12,964 bases of DNA, from positions 1 through 12,964 of the forward strand of contig JAOUPJ010000073.1 in assembly GCA_029879945.1 (NCBI GenBank), given 5' to 3'. Positions 1 to 7,449 of this stretch are shown piece by piece; within the stretch, counting starts at the first letter, position 1; the number at the start of each line of letters is the position of its first letter. The notes beneath the pieces are model-generated. The model was not told the DNA's origin. It made no database searches and worked only from the letters and a program-made list of their open reading frames with translations. The translations under genes and the position numbers were made by a program. Origin of the DNA: Gammaproteobacteria bacterium. Lineage in GTDB: Bacteria > Pseudomonadota > Gammaproteobacteria > S012-40.

Positions 1-1
1 G

Positions 2-1351
2 GCCTATCGGCAAGTGCCCATGATGGTGTTACTACCCAAGACGATCGAGGAAGTACAACAGATAATTAAACTCTGCAGGCAACACAATGTGCCTGTGGTG
101 GCACGGGGCGCTGGCACCGGGCTTTCGGGCGGCGCATTACCGTTGGACCGCGGTGTGTTATTGAGTCTCACCAAATTCAATTCTATCCTGGACGTGGACC
201 CCTTGGCGCGAACCGCGCGCGTACAGCCCGGCGTACGCAATCTTGCCATTTCCATCGCCGCAAAACAGTTCGGACTCTATTACGCGCCAGATCCTTCATC
301 CCAAATCGCCTGCAGTATCGGTGGTAATGTAGCGGAAAATTCTGGCGGTGTGCACTGTTTGAAATACGGCCTAACGGTGCACAATATTTTGGAGATCAAG
401 ATTGTCACCATAGACGGTGAACTCATTACCGTCGGTAGCCAGGCGCTGGACAGTGCGGGTTTTGATTTGCTCGCCTTGATGACGGGGTCTGAGGGCATGC
501 TTGGTATCATCGTGGAGGTCACGGTAAAATTACTTCCTGTACCGGAACGGGCGCAAGTGGTCCTGGCTGCATTTGATGATGTGGAAAAGGCGGGCGCAGC
601 AGTGGGAAATATCATTGCAGAAGGAATCATTCCCGGTGGATTGGAAATGATGGATAAATTGGCGATCCAGGCGGCTGAAGATTTTGTGCATGCCGGTTAT
701 CCGCGAGACGCCGAAGCGATCTTATTGTGTGAACTCGATGGCACCAACGAAGAAGTCTCCGAGCAAATCATGCAAGTGCGTAAGGTACTGGAGCAGAGTG
801 GTGCCACTGGAACAAGAACCGCGAAAGACGAACAAGAGCGTGCCACGTTCTGGAAGGGGCGCAAGTCGGCATTCCCCGCGGTGGGACGTTTAGCACCGGA
901 TTACTATTGCATGGACGGCACGATCCCACGAAAACGTTTGCCTGAAGTGCTACGCCGCATAGCCAGTCTATCCAAAGAATACAATTTACCGGTGGCCAAT
1001 GTGTTTCATGCCGGCGATGGCAATCTCCATCCACTCATTCTCTACGATGCCAATAAGCCAGGCGAGTTGGAGCGTACCGAAGACTTTGGTGCAAAAATAC
1101 TGGAGCTTTGTGTTGAGGTGGGTGGAACCATCACCGGAGAACACGGTGTAGGAATGGAAAAAATAAATCAGATGTGCACCCAGTTTAATAGCCTTGAGCT
1201 CACTCAATTTCATGCAGTGAAACACGCCTTCGATCCACAGGGCTTGCTTAATCCGGGTAAGGCTGTGCCGACCTTGCATCGCTGTGCAGAGTTTGGCGCT
1301 ATGCATGTGCATCGTGGCAAGATCCCCTTTCCTGAGTTGGATCGTTTTTAG
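2..1351 (+). CDS. glcD: Glycolate oxidase FAD-binding subunit GlcD, 5'-truncated by the window
   Basis: FAD subunit of glycolate dehydrogenase, which oxidises glycolate to glyoxylate with GlcE and GlcF at the inner membrane. The frame is open from base 2 (AYRQVPMMVLLPK...), and by comparison with the remembered E. coli protein (about 499 residues) about 50 N-terminal residues lie before the window, leaving 449 here. Visible are the PCMH-type FAD-binding motifs ARGAGTGLSGGALPL, then PDPSSQIACSIGGNVAENSG and TGSEGMLGIIVEVTVKLLP, followed by the FAD-oxidase C-terminal cap with HAGDGNLHPLILYD, GGTITGEHGVGMEK and FDPQGLLNPGKAVPTLHRC. The ending RGKIPFPELDRF resembles GlcD. The ATG/GTG codons near base 14 are internal and not the true start. 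glcE follows after 23 bases, so the three genes are probably one transcript. D-lactate dehydrogenases share the fold, but the adjacent glcE and glcF settle the assignment. Confidence 0.96.
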   Translation, partial: AYRQVPMMVLLPKTIEEVQQIIKLCRQHNVPVVARGAGTGLSGGALPLDRGVLLSLTKFNSILDVDPLARTARVQPGVRNLAISIAAKQFGLYYAPDPSSQIACSIGGNVAENSGGVHCLKYGLTVHNILEIKIVTIDGELITVGSQALDSAGFDLLALMTGSEGMLGIIVEVTVKLLPVPERAQVVLAAFDDVEKAGAAVGNIIAEGIIPGGLEMMDKLAIQAAEDFVHAGYPRDAEAILLCELDGTNEEVSEQIMQVRKVLEQSGATGTRTAKDEQERATFWKGRKSAFPAVGRLAPDYYCMDGTIPRKRLPEVLRRIASLSKEYNLPVANVFHAGDGNLHPLILYDANKPGELERTEDFGAKILELCVEVGGTITGEHGVGMEKINQMCTQFNSLELTQFHAVKHAFDPQGLLNPGKAVPTLHRCAEFGAMHVHRGKIPFPELDRF

Positions 1352-1374
1352 TTCAATGGAAATGAAGTATTGCT

Positions 1375-2427
1375 ATGAGTGAACAAGAATTTGTGCAACG
1401 TATTGAAGCGGCAGTTGCCGATAAAACGCCGCTGAATATCGTTGCGGGTAACAGCAAGGCCTTCTACGGTCGTGCGCCGGTGGGAGAGCCGCTACATGTT
1501 GCGTCTTACCACGGAATCACGAGTTATGAACCAACAGAACTTGTGATCACGGCGCGCGCGGGTACCACGCTTGAAGAAATAGAACACGCCCTTGGCCAAA
1601 ACAATCAAATGCTCCCGTTTGAACCTCCTCACTATGGCCCCGGTGCGACGATTGGTGGCACGGTGGCCTGTAATTTTTCTGGCCCCTTACGGGCATACCA
1701 AGGTGCTGCGAGGGATTTTGTGCTGGGTACTAAAATCATCAATGGACGGGGTGAGGTGTTGCGTTTCGGCGGCGAGGTTATGAAAAACGTCGCCGGCTAC
1801 GATGTCTCACGTCTCATGTGTGGAGCCATGGGGACCTTGGGCCTCATGCTCGAGATTAGTCTGAAGGTGCTTCCCAAACCGGCGAGTGAGCTGACTTTAG
1901 TATTTGAGGCCGATGCGGGAAAGGCCATAGAGATGATGAACCAATGGGCAGGTCGACCGCTACCCGTTTCTGCCACGGCCTGGGTGGATGACCAACTCTA
2001 TTTGCGCATGTCGGGTACCCAAAACGGCGTGAAGGCAGCAAGCAAATCCCTAGGAGGCCAATTGCTGGAAGGGGCGGATGCATTCTGGCGACAAGTGCGA
2101 GAACAGCAACATTCGTTTTTTAACACAGAGAAACCACTGTGGCGACTTTCCTTACCGTCGACGACGAGTCCCCTATTCGCGGATACACCGTGTCTGATGG
2201 AGTGGGGCGGTGGATTACGTTGGCTCATCAGTGAATCACCCGCAGAGGAAATCTTTTCGTTGGCCAAGGCGAAGGGTGGACACGCAACACTGTTTTCTGG
2301 CGGTAATCGACAGGGAACGATCTTCCAGCCTCTAGACCCGGGCCTGCTCGCGCTGCACCGCAATCTGAAGCAGTCTTTCGATCCTTATGGCATTTTCAAT
2401 CCCGGTCGTATGTCTGAGGAGTTTTAG
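1375..2427 (+). CDS. glcE: Glycolate oxidase subunit GlcE (FAD-binding)
   Basis: Second flavin-domain subunit of glycolate dehydrogenase, required for activity together with GlcD and GlcF. The 350-residue protein has the length remembered for E. coli GlcE. It consists of a PCMH-type FAD-binding domain over about residues 15-170, with MLPFEPPHYGPGATIGGT (79-96), VACNFSGPLRAYQGAARDF (97-115) and MKNVAGYDVSRLMCGAMGTLG (about 136-156), and a shorter C-terminal part ending in FDPYGIFNPGRM, the usual closing motif of this flavoprotein family. The ATG at 1375 has a modest GAAG ribosome-binding site seven bases upstream. Its stop codon shares one base with the glcF start (TAGTG), which implies translational coupling. 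No frameshift or missing motif was seen. Confidence 0.95.
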   Translation: MSEQEFVQRIEAAVADKTPLNIVAGNSKAFYGRAPVGEPLHVASYHGITSYEPTELVITARAGTTLEEIEHALGQNNQMLPFEPPHYGPGATIGGTVACNFSGPLRAYQGAARDFVLGTKIINGRGEVLRFGGEVMKNVAGYDVSRLMCGAMGTLGLMLEISLKVLPKPASELTLVFEADAGKAIEMMNQWAGRPLPVSATAWVDDQLYLRMSGTQNGVKAASKSLGGQLLEGADAFWRQVREQQHSFFNTEKPLWRLSLPSTTSPLFADTPCLMEWGGGLRWLISESPAEEIFSLAKAKGGHATLFSGGNRQGTIFQPLDPGLLALHRNLKQSFDPYGIFNPGRMSEEF

Positions 2428-3632
2428 TGCAAACGCAATTCATCGATAAATTTGCAAAGACAGCCGAAGGGCAAGAGGCGGAAGCCATCTTGCGTAACTG
2501 TGTGCACTGTGGTTTTTGTACCGCTACGTGTCCCACTTATCAATTACTGGGTGACGAGCTGGATGGGCCCCGAGGTCGTATCTATCTCATGAAACAGTTG
2601 TTTGAGGGTAAGGAGGTCAGTGAAAAAACGCAGTTGCATTTGGATCGTTGTTTAACCTGTCGTTCTTGCGAAACCACTTGTCCATCGGGGGTGAGTTATG
2701 GTCGCCTTGTCGATATCGGTCGTCACATCGTCGAGCAGGAAGTGGATCGCCCCCTTGCTGAGAAAATGAAGCGCAAGGCCTTGCGCATGGTTCTCCTCAA
2801 CCCCGCGTTGTTTCAAACGCTCTTAGGCTTGGGAAGAATGGCAAAGCCTCTATTGCCTGCGTCTCTCAAGAAAAAAATTCCGCAAAGGCAAACGGCCCCC
2901 GTTTGGCCCCAGCGTGACCACCTGCGCAAAATGCTGGTGTTGGAAGGGTGCGTTCAACCCATCACAACGCCACACACCAATGCCTCCACTGCGCGTGTAT
3001 TGGATAAACTCGGTATTCAATTAATTCGTGCCCAAGGGGCAGGTTGTTGTGGTGCGGCGAGCTATCATTTGTCCGCGCATGAAGAAGGCTATGACGCGAT
3101 GCGTAAGAACATCGATGCCTGGTGGCCTTATGTGGAGCAGGGTGTAGAAGCCATCCTCAATACCGCCAGTGGCTGTGGAGTGGTGGTGAAAGACTACGGT
3201 AAGATACTTGCCCACGATGAGCGCTATGCGGAAAAGGCGAAAACGATTTCTGAGCTTGCCAAGGACATCAGTGAGATACTTGCCGGGGAAGACCTCTCAA
3301 AGCTAACGTTAAAGGCTATGGGACGGGTCGCGTTTCATTCTCCCTGCACCTTGCAGCATGGGCAACAAATTGTAGGACAAGTCGAAAAGATTCTGAACCG
3401 GGTCGGTTATGAGCTTACCGAAGTGGAGGACGCGCACCTATGTTGCGGCTCTGCCGGTGCCTATTCCGTATTGCAGTCCTCGATTTCTCAACAACTCTTG
3501 GACAATAAACTGAACTCTCTTCAGGCCGACGCGCCGGAACTGATAGCGACGGCAAATGTGGGGTGCCAAATGCACATGGCGACAAAAGCCAATATTCCTG
3601 TTAAGCACTGGATCGAGTTATTGGATCAGTAA
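2427..3632 (+). CDS. glcF: Glycolate oxidase iron-sulfur subunit GlcF
   Basis: Iron-sulfur subunit that takes electrons from the flavin subunits GlcD/GlcE towards the respiratory quinone pool. The protein is 401 residues, near the usual length of about 407. It has two ferredoxin-type 4Fe-4S motifs: Cys25, 28, 31, 35 (CVHCGFCTATCP) and Cys75, 78, 81, 85 (CLTCRSCETTCP). Two CCG-domain cysteine pairs follow, at 207-209 (GAGCCGAASYH) and 339-341 (HLCCGSAGAYS), each preceded by its partner Cys (GCVQP at about 175, SPCTLQHG at about 307). The start is GTG at 2427, overlapping the glcE stop by one base, with a GAGGAG-like ribosome-binding site just upstream inside glcE. The gene is the last of the operon: neither glcG nor glcB follows, and the next gene is convergent. 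No good terminator is visible in the 96-base gap. Confidence 0.96.
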   Translation: MQTQFIDKFAKTAEGQEAEAILRNCVHCGFCTATCPTYQLLGDELDGPRGRIYLMKQLFEGKEVSEKTQLHLDRCLTCRSCETTCPSGVSYGRLVDIGRHIVEQEVDRPLAEKMKRKALRMVLLNPALFQTLLGLGRMAKPLLPASLKKKIPQRQTAPVWPQRDHLRKMLVLEGCVQPITTPHTNASTARVLDKLGIQLIRAQGAGCCGAASYHLSAHEEGYDAMRKNIDAWWPYVEQGVEAILNTASGCGVVVKDYGKILAHDERYAEKAKTISELAKDISEILAGEDLSKLTLKAMGRVAFHSPCTLQHGQQIVGQVEKILNRVGYELTEVEDAHLCCGSAGAYSVLQSSISQQLLDNKLNSLQADAPELIATANVGCQMHMATKANIPVKHWIELLDQ

Positions 3633-3728
3633 AGGCTACCAGGCTCTGGTCTTAGCGCATTGAATGCTGTTTGGGTTTGAATCGAACAGGGCGCTCAGGT
3701 TTCACAGGATGATACGGCTCTGCTTAGA

Positions 3729-4247
3729 TCAAGACTCCTCGACCTTTTTTCCCTTCAGAATCGTTAGTGCGATGTTCGCGAAAAAACAGCCATAACCGGT
3801 GGTCATGGTGGTGGCGAACGTGACGATGACGGGTGTGTAATAGGCGTGGACATGGCTATAGTCTTTGCCTTCCAGCATCAACATCCCTTCCGTGATACCG
3901 AAAAATAACAAAGAGGAATAGAACCCGAGCACACCAATACTAATCCACCAAAAGGAGTGATCCACCAGCTTCATGGAATAGATGCGTAGGCCACTCATGC
4001 GGGGAAGGGTGTAGTAGATTGTGCCAATCATGAATAACACCACGCCACCGATGAGGTTAATGTGCACATGGGCGAGGGGATCGATCAAGTGCCCGGGATT
4101 GGTGTTGGGTGTACCGATGGAGACCAGCCATTCCCGTACCGGACCAATGACTTGTACCATGCCTTGAAATGTTCCGATAAACAGCATTCCTGCTGACATA
4201 ATGGCAAATTTTACAAGTTTTGGGGCTCTTTCTTTCGATTCATGCAT
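3729..4247 (-). CDS. Stand-alone homologue of the C-terminal part of cbb3 oxidase subunit CcoN (heme-copper oxidase subunit I-like)
   Basis: A 172-residue membrane protein with four predicted helices (about 12-34, 58-82, 98-120, 136-163). It resembles only the last helices of CcoN: GTFQG (25-29), LAHVHINLIGGV (58-69) matching CcoN GHVHSGALGW, TIYYTLPRM (76-84), LRIYSMKLVDHSFWW (87-101) and a final amphipathic helix. In CcoN the two His of HxH (here His60/His62) bind hemes b3 and b. The CuB ligands and the other heme b ligand lie in the part absent here, so it cannot be a complete oxidase. The ATG at 4247 is chosen because AGGA lies nine bases upstream; the frame extends 17 codons further only through a TTG. 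It has an apparent promoter of its own. No other oxidase gene is nearby, and the upstream DNA shows no CcoN remnant, so it looks like an intact small gene and not debris. Function unknown; heme or quinol binding, or a sensor or assembly role, is conjecture. Confidence 0.8.
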   Translation of the reverse strand: MHESKERAPKLVKFAIMSAGMLFIGTFQGMVQVIGPVREWLVSIGTPNTNPGHLIDPLAHVHINLIGGVVLFMIGTIYYTLPRMSGLRIYSMKLVDHSFWWISIGVLGFYSSLLFFGITEGMLMLEGKDYSHVHAYYTPVIVTFATTMTTGYGCFFANIALTILKGKKVEES

Positions 4248-4256
4248 TGAAACACA

Positions 4257-4260
4257 TCCT
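4257..4260 (-). promoter_or_regulatory. Ribosome-binding site deciding the CcoN-like start
   Basis: On the minus strand AGGA sits nine bases before the ATG at 4247. The longer open frame would need a TTG start at 4298 lying inside a 14-bp palindrome, so the ATG is preferred. Confidence 0.6.
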
Positions 4261-4285
4261 GCTATAAACGGGGTATTACTCGGTC

Positions 4286-4299
4286 TTTGCGCGCGCAAA
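4286..4299. promoter_or_regulatory. Perfect 14-bp palindrome upstream of the CcoN-like gene
   Basis: TTTGCGCGCGCAAA is fully self-complementary. It lies between the putative extended -10 (4312-4320) and the ribosome-binding site (4257-4260), centred near +12 of the predicted transcript. It could be a repressor operator or a 5' mRNA hairpin. It does not match the FNR/ANR box TTGAT-N4-ATCAA that would be expected for cbb3-related genes. The symmetry is directly visible; the function is inferred. Confidence 0.4.
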
Positions 4300-4311
4300 A
4301 CCAGTTGCCGT

Positions 4312-4320
4312 TTTATACCA
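4312..4320 (-). promoter_or_regulatory. Putative extended -10 promoter for the CcoN-like gene
   Basis: Minus strand reads TGGTATAAA, an extended -10 (TGn plus five of six matches to TATAAT). No convincing -35 hexamer lies 17 bases upstream, which is common for extended -10 promoters. Transcription would start near 4305, about 58 bases before the ATG. This suggests that the gene can be transcribed separately from the SulP gene upstream. Confidence 0.4.
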
Positions 4321-4394
4321 TATTAAGGGCGTCCAGTACCAGAACACTTACTTATTTGTTTATGTAATCAGTTAGTTATGAAGTATTCCCAGTG

Positions 4395-5924
4395 CTAGGC
4401 CAACTTGTCATCGGCGACATGATAACGCGGATCTTCCATCACATTCACTTCCACCAGATCACCGGCTTTTCGCAGTAACTGCCGGCATTCCACACTCAGA
4501 TGTCTGAGGTGCAGCGTTTTACCCGCCTTGATGTATTTTTCTGCCAGGTTATCGATGGCCTCAATGGCGGAGTGATCACAGACACGGGAATTTTGAAACT
4601 CGATGATTACATCATCCGGGTCGCCCTCTGGATTGAAAAGCTCAAGGAAACTTTTCACCGAACCAAAGAACAGCGGCCCGTTGAGTTCATAGATCTTGGA
4701 ACCATGCTGATCGATTTTAGTATTTACGTTGATATGCTTCGCGTGTTCCCATGCGAACATCAAGGCCGAAACAATCACACCCACTACGACAGCCACAGCC
4801 AGATCGGTGACAACCGTAACACCTGAAACCAGGATAAGCACAAAGGCATCACCGCGTGGCACTTTACTCAGTATACGAAAGCTGGACCACTCAAACGTGC
4901 CCAGGACTACGATGAACATTACACCCACCAGGGCGGCGATGGGAATCATTTCAATCAATGAAGACGCGAACAAAATAAAACAAAGCAGAAACAAAGCGGC
5001 AGAAATACCTGAAAGACGTCCACGTCCACCGGAGTTGATATTAATCATACTCTGACCAATCATGGCACAACCGCCCATACCACCAAATAGTCCGGTGCTG
5101 GTGTTGGCAATACCTTGTCCTATACATTCCCTGTTACCACGACCGCGGGTGTTGGTTACATCATCGATGAGAGACATGGTCAATAGTGATTCGATCAAGC
5201 CTACGGCCGCCAATATAATGGAGTAGGGCAGAATGATCCAAAGTGTTTCCAGGCTAAACGGTACAGCAGGAAGATGAAAACTGGGAAAGCCCCCTTCGAT
5301 GGATGCCATATCGCCCACTGTTCGTGTGTCGATGTTGAAATAGATGACGCCAAAGGAAACAACCAGGATGGCGGCCAGTGAAGAAGGCACGGCGGTGGTC
5401 AACTTAGGGAGATAGTGGATGATGAACATGGTCGCACAGACCAGTCCCAGGGTAACGGCCAAACCAGTGCCAGACATCCATTGAAATTCGCCAATTGAAT
5501 TTTCGATTTTGAAGTGTTGTAACTGGGCAAGAAAGATGACGATCGCCAGTCCATTAACAAAACCCAGCATGACAGGATAAGGAACGATGCGAATATACTT
5601 ACCCAGTTTTAAAACGCCCGCCATGATTTGAATCAAACCCGTGAGCACAACGGCAGCGAAAAGATATTCCACGCCGTGATCAGCAACCAGCGCCACCATC
5701 ACCACGGCCATTGCCCCGGTTGCACCGGATATCATGCCAGGACGTCCACCGAAGACGGAAGCCAACAGACCGACCATGAACGCGGCGTACAGACCCACCA
5801 GGGGCTCAACGCCTGCAACAAAGGCGAAGGCCACCGCTTCCGGCACCAGAGCCAGCGCGACGGTTAGCCCGGATAACAAATCGTTGCGTATACTTGTGGT
5901 GCTGTGTCCACCCAGTTGAAACAT
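4395..5924 (-). CDS. SulP/SLC26-family inorganic anion transporter with STAS domain
   Basis: Inner-membrane anion transporter of 509 residues. The substrate cannot be set from sequence: sulfate, bicarbonate and C4-dicarboxylates are all known for this family. The N-terminal 390 residues are hydrophobic, with SulP motifs: RNDLLSGLTVALALVPEAVA (13-32), GLYAAFM (44-50), FGGRPGMISGATGAMAVV (58-75), the stretch NRECIGQGIANTSTGLFGG, then MIGQSMININSGGRGRLSG in the conserved second half. The STAS domain covers about 398-490, including NSRVCDHSAIEAI, where Asp450 and Ser452 fall in the usual DxS-type loop. The ATG at 5924 has AGGA eight bases upstream. The next gene downstream is the CcoN-like gene after 147 bases with its own promoter candidate, so co-transcription is uncertain. 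The upstream DNA holds an 11-bp perfect inverted repeat. Confidence 0.92.
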   Translation of the reverse strand: MFQLGGHSTTSIRNDLLSGLTVALALVPEAVAFAFVAGVEPLVGLYAAFMVGLLASVFGGRPGMISGATGAMAVVMVALVADHGVEYLFAAVVLTGLIQIMAGVLKLGKYIRIVPYPVMLGFVNGLAIVIFLAQLQHFKIENSIGEFQWMSGTGLAVTLGLVCATMFIIHYLPKLTTAVPSSLAAILVVSFGVIYFNIDTRTVGDMASIEGGFPSFHLPAVPFSLETLWIILPYSIILAAVGLIESLLTMSLIDDVTNTRGRGNRECIGQGIANTSTGLFGGMGGCAMIGQSMININSGGRGRLSGISAALFLLCFILFASSLIEMIPIAALVGVMFIVVLGTFEWSSFRILSKVPRGDAFVLILVSGVTVVTDLAVAVVVGVIVSALMFAWEHAKHINVNTKIDQHGSKIYELNGPLFFGSVKSFLELFNPEGDPDDVIIEFQNSRVCDHSAIEAIDNLAEKYIKAGKTLHLRHLSVECRQLLRKAGDLVEVNVMEDPRYHVADDKLA

Positions 5925-6000
5925 AGTCTAAATCCTGTGATGACGAATCGGAAAGCAAAAAGTCGCGTAGTTTAACAGACTCGCTCTCAGATACAAGGTG

Positions 6001-6053
6001 AACAGCGAGTTTGTGGGTTTGAACTAGCGTAATGATTTCTACAACTCGCTGTT
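6001..6053. repeat. Inverted repeat upstream of the SulP gene
   Basis: AACAGCGAGTT (6001-6011) and AACTCGCTGTT (6043-6053) are exact reverse complements. The match extends by two more bases (GT/AC) if one T is bulged. The loop is about 30 bases. Neither flank has a T-tract, so it is not an intrinsic terminator. It lies 77 bases upstream of the SulP start, in the 5' leader or promoter region. It may be an operator pair or RNA structure. Confidence 0.5.
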
Positions 6054-6127
6054 AACGCGGTAGTAATAGAATAAATTGGACCAGGTTTAGACTTGGGAAA
6101 GAATACTCGCACAAATAACAGTACACT

Positions 6128-6153
6128 AAAAAAAGCCGCATCCCTGCGGCTTT
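6128..6153 (-). terminator. Intrinsic terminator of the secreted-protein gene
   Basis: On the minus strand a 9-bp stem AAAGCCGCA / TGCGGCTTT with a four-base loop (GGGA) runs into seven consecutive T. It starts 24 bases past the stop codon of the secreted-protein gene and would separate that gene from the SulP gene downstream. Confidence 0.85.
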
Positions 6154-6177
6154 CGGTATGAGGGGTAGATATTGCTA

Positions 6178-7449
6178 TCAATGCCCCATATTGTTAATAC
6201 CATCCAGAATATCTTTGGCCAACAACAACTCATCACGTGTAAAGAGTGCTGAGTTAGCAGATAGGTACTCAGACCATTTTAGTATCATTTCCTGCAGTAC
6301 GATGTAACTACCGCTCAATCCCAGACCGGCAACATGGTTCAACTCGGTTCCCAGTAATTGCTTTTCCAACAATTCTTTTGCATCACTGGTGCGATTTGCC
6401 ATGATGGCATGGGCGTGATCAAATTCAGCGCCGTCATTAAACTGGAACGGATCGACGAGATAAAACGACTCGATCCATGCAAGGTAGCTAGACAAGGTCG
6501 CTGCATCCACATGAGCACGTCCTTTTCCTTTGATGGCTACAGAGAACTGATGCTTCCAGTATCCAATCGTGCGACCTTCACCGGGCAGGTTAAAACCATC
6601 TGCATCGGGATCTTCACTGTTCAGGTCATCAAGAACTCCGAGCGCATTTAGTGCGAAACCGAAATAGATGTCCGAAACATTAGCGTTGGCTACGGTTACA
6701 TCCTGGCTGCTACTAGAGACAGGAGTGTAGTAGTAAAAAAGGGTTTCGTTGAAATCGTCCACTACGCTTGAAGAGGGCAAACTTACGGTGTAGTCACCGG
6801 GTATGACGTTGTCAAAAACATACGACCCATCATCATTAGTGACTGTGGTCGCGACTACATTGCCGTCTACATCCAACAAGTCTACGCTTACGTTCCCTAA
6901 AGTGGGCTCGCCCGAATCGTAGCTGAGATTGCTGTACACGTCTTGAAAGACAGTTCCTGAGATGCTGTAGGTGTCATTGGAAACAACCGATGTCCCAGGG
7001 CCCTGTGTAACGCCCACCGCATAATAGGTACCACCCTTGACGGCGTAGTTGATGTCTACAACCGATGCGTTTCCTGGAACTGTTACGCCATATTCCATGA
7101 CAGTTCCAGAGTCCTGGCCGGCATCCCATTTAATTCCCCACACCCCGGTGGTCGGATCCAGGCCAATGGAGGTCAGGTTGTCTGGAGAGATGGAGCTTAG
7201 GCCGGTTTCATCAATGTCGATACTCAATACCCAGTGGCTGAGATCTTTCTCTCCACTAGCTGCGGTTAGTGAATAGGTAAAGGTGGTCGAGTTTGATTGC
7301 GCATCATAGGTCACTTCAATCAATACAACAGACCAGCCTACATCTGAAATGTCTTTCTCTTGGAAACTAGGGGCAGCAAAAGATTGACTGGAAAACAATA
7401 AAAGAAAACTGAAAAAAAGTACGGCAAGTTGCGAACAACGGCGAAGCAT
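6178..7449 (-). CDS. Secreted protein with SdrD/Cna-B-like domain and GYWKH C-terminal domain, function unknown
   Basis: A 423-residue exported protein. Residues 1-26 form a Sec signal peptide: MLRR, a hydrophobic run (LAVLFFSFLLLF) and SQSFAA before the mature PSFQEKD. Residues about 30-155 are a beta-rich region (LTAASGEKDLSHWVLSIDID, DPTTGVWGIKWD) resembling extracellular adhesin-type sandwiches. Residues about 161-265 look like a SdrD B/Cna-B domain: ISGTVFQD, YDSGEPTLGNVSVDLLD, TNDDGSYVFDNVIPGDYTV. An acidic DPDADGFNLPGEG (280-292), possibly Ca-binding, leads to a C-terminal domain opening with RTIGYWKHQF (293-302) and rich in His (FDHAHAIM, LNHVAG), ending in a helix at DILDGINNMGH. No LPXTG, PEP-CTERM or membrane anchor is visible. 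The start ATG has GAGG nine bases upstream, and an intrinsic terminator follows. Adhesion or surface matrix is a guess from the folds only. Confidence 0.8.
   Translation of the reverse strand: MLRRCSQLAVLFFSFLLLFSSQSFAAPSFQEKDISDVGWSVVLIEVTYDAQSNSTTFTYSLTAASGEKDLSHWVLSIDIDETGLSSISPDNLTSIGLDPTTGVWGIKWDAGQDSGTVMEYGVTVPGNASVVDINYAVKGGTYYAVGVTQGPGTSVVSNDTYSISGTVFQDVYSNLSYDSGEPTLGNVSVDLLDVDGNVVATTVTNDDGSYVFDNVIPGDYTVSLPSSSVVDDFNETLFYYYTPVSSSSQDVTVANANVSDIYFGFALNALGVLDDLNSEDPDADGFNLPGEGRTIGYWKHQFSVAIKGKGRAHVDAATLSSYLAWIESFYLVDPFQFNDGAEFDHAHAIMANRTSDAKELLEKQLLGTELNHVAGLGLSGSYIVLQEMILKWSEYLSANSALFTRDELLLAKDILDGINNMGH

Noticed and set aside
1998..2363. Minus-strand open frame of 121 codons within glcE
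   Set aside because: It is antisense to an intact, well-conserved gene and has no motif or ribosome-binding site of its own.
3638..3650. ACCAG-GCT-CTGGT hairpin after glcF as a terminator
   Set aside because: The stem is only five base pairs and no T-tract follows.
4248..4298. N-terminal extension of the CcoN-like protein by 17 codons
   Set aside because: It would start at TTG inside a palindrome with no good ribosome-binding site; the ATG at 4247 has AGGA at proper spacing.
6001..6053. Possible integron attC site (AAC...GTT framed hairpin)
   Set aside because: The outer triplets fit, but the flanks do not give RYYYAAC and GTTRRRY core sites, and no integrase or cassette array is present.
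5987..6181. Minus-strand open frame of 64 codons between the secreted-protein and SulP genes
   Set aside because: It contains the intrinsic terminator and most of the inverted repeat, has no recognisable motif and overlaps the end of the secreted-protein gene.
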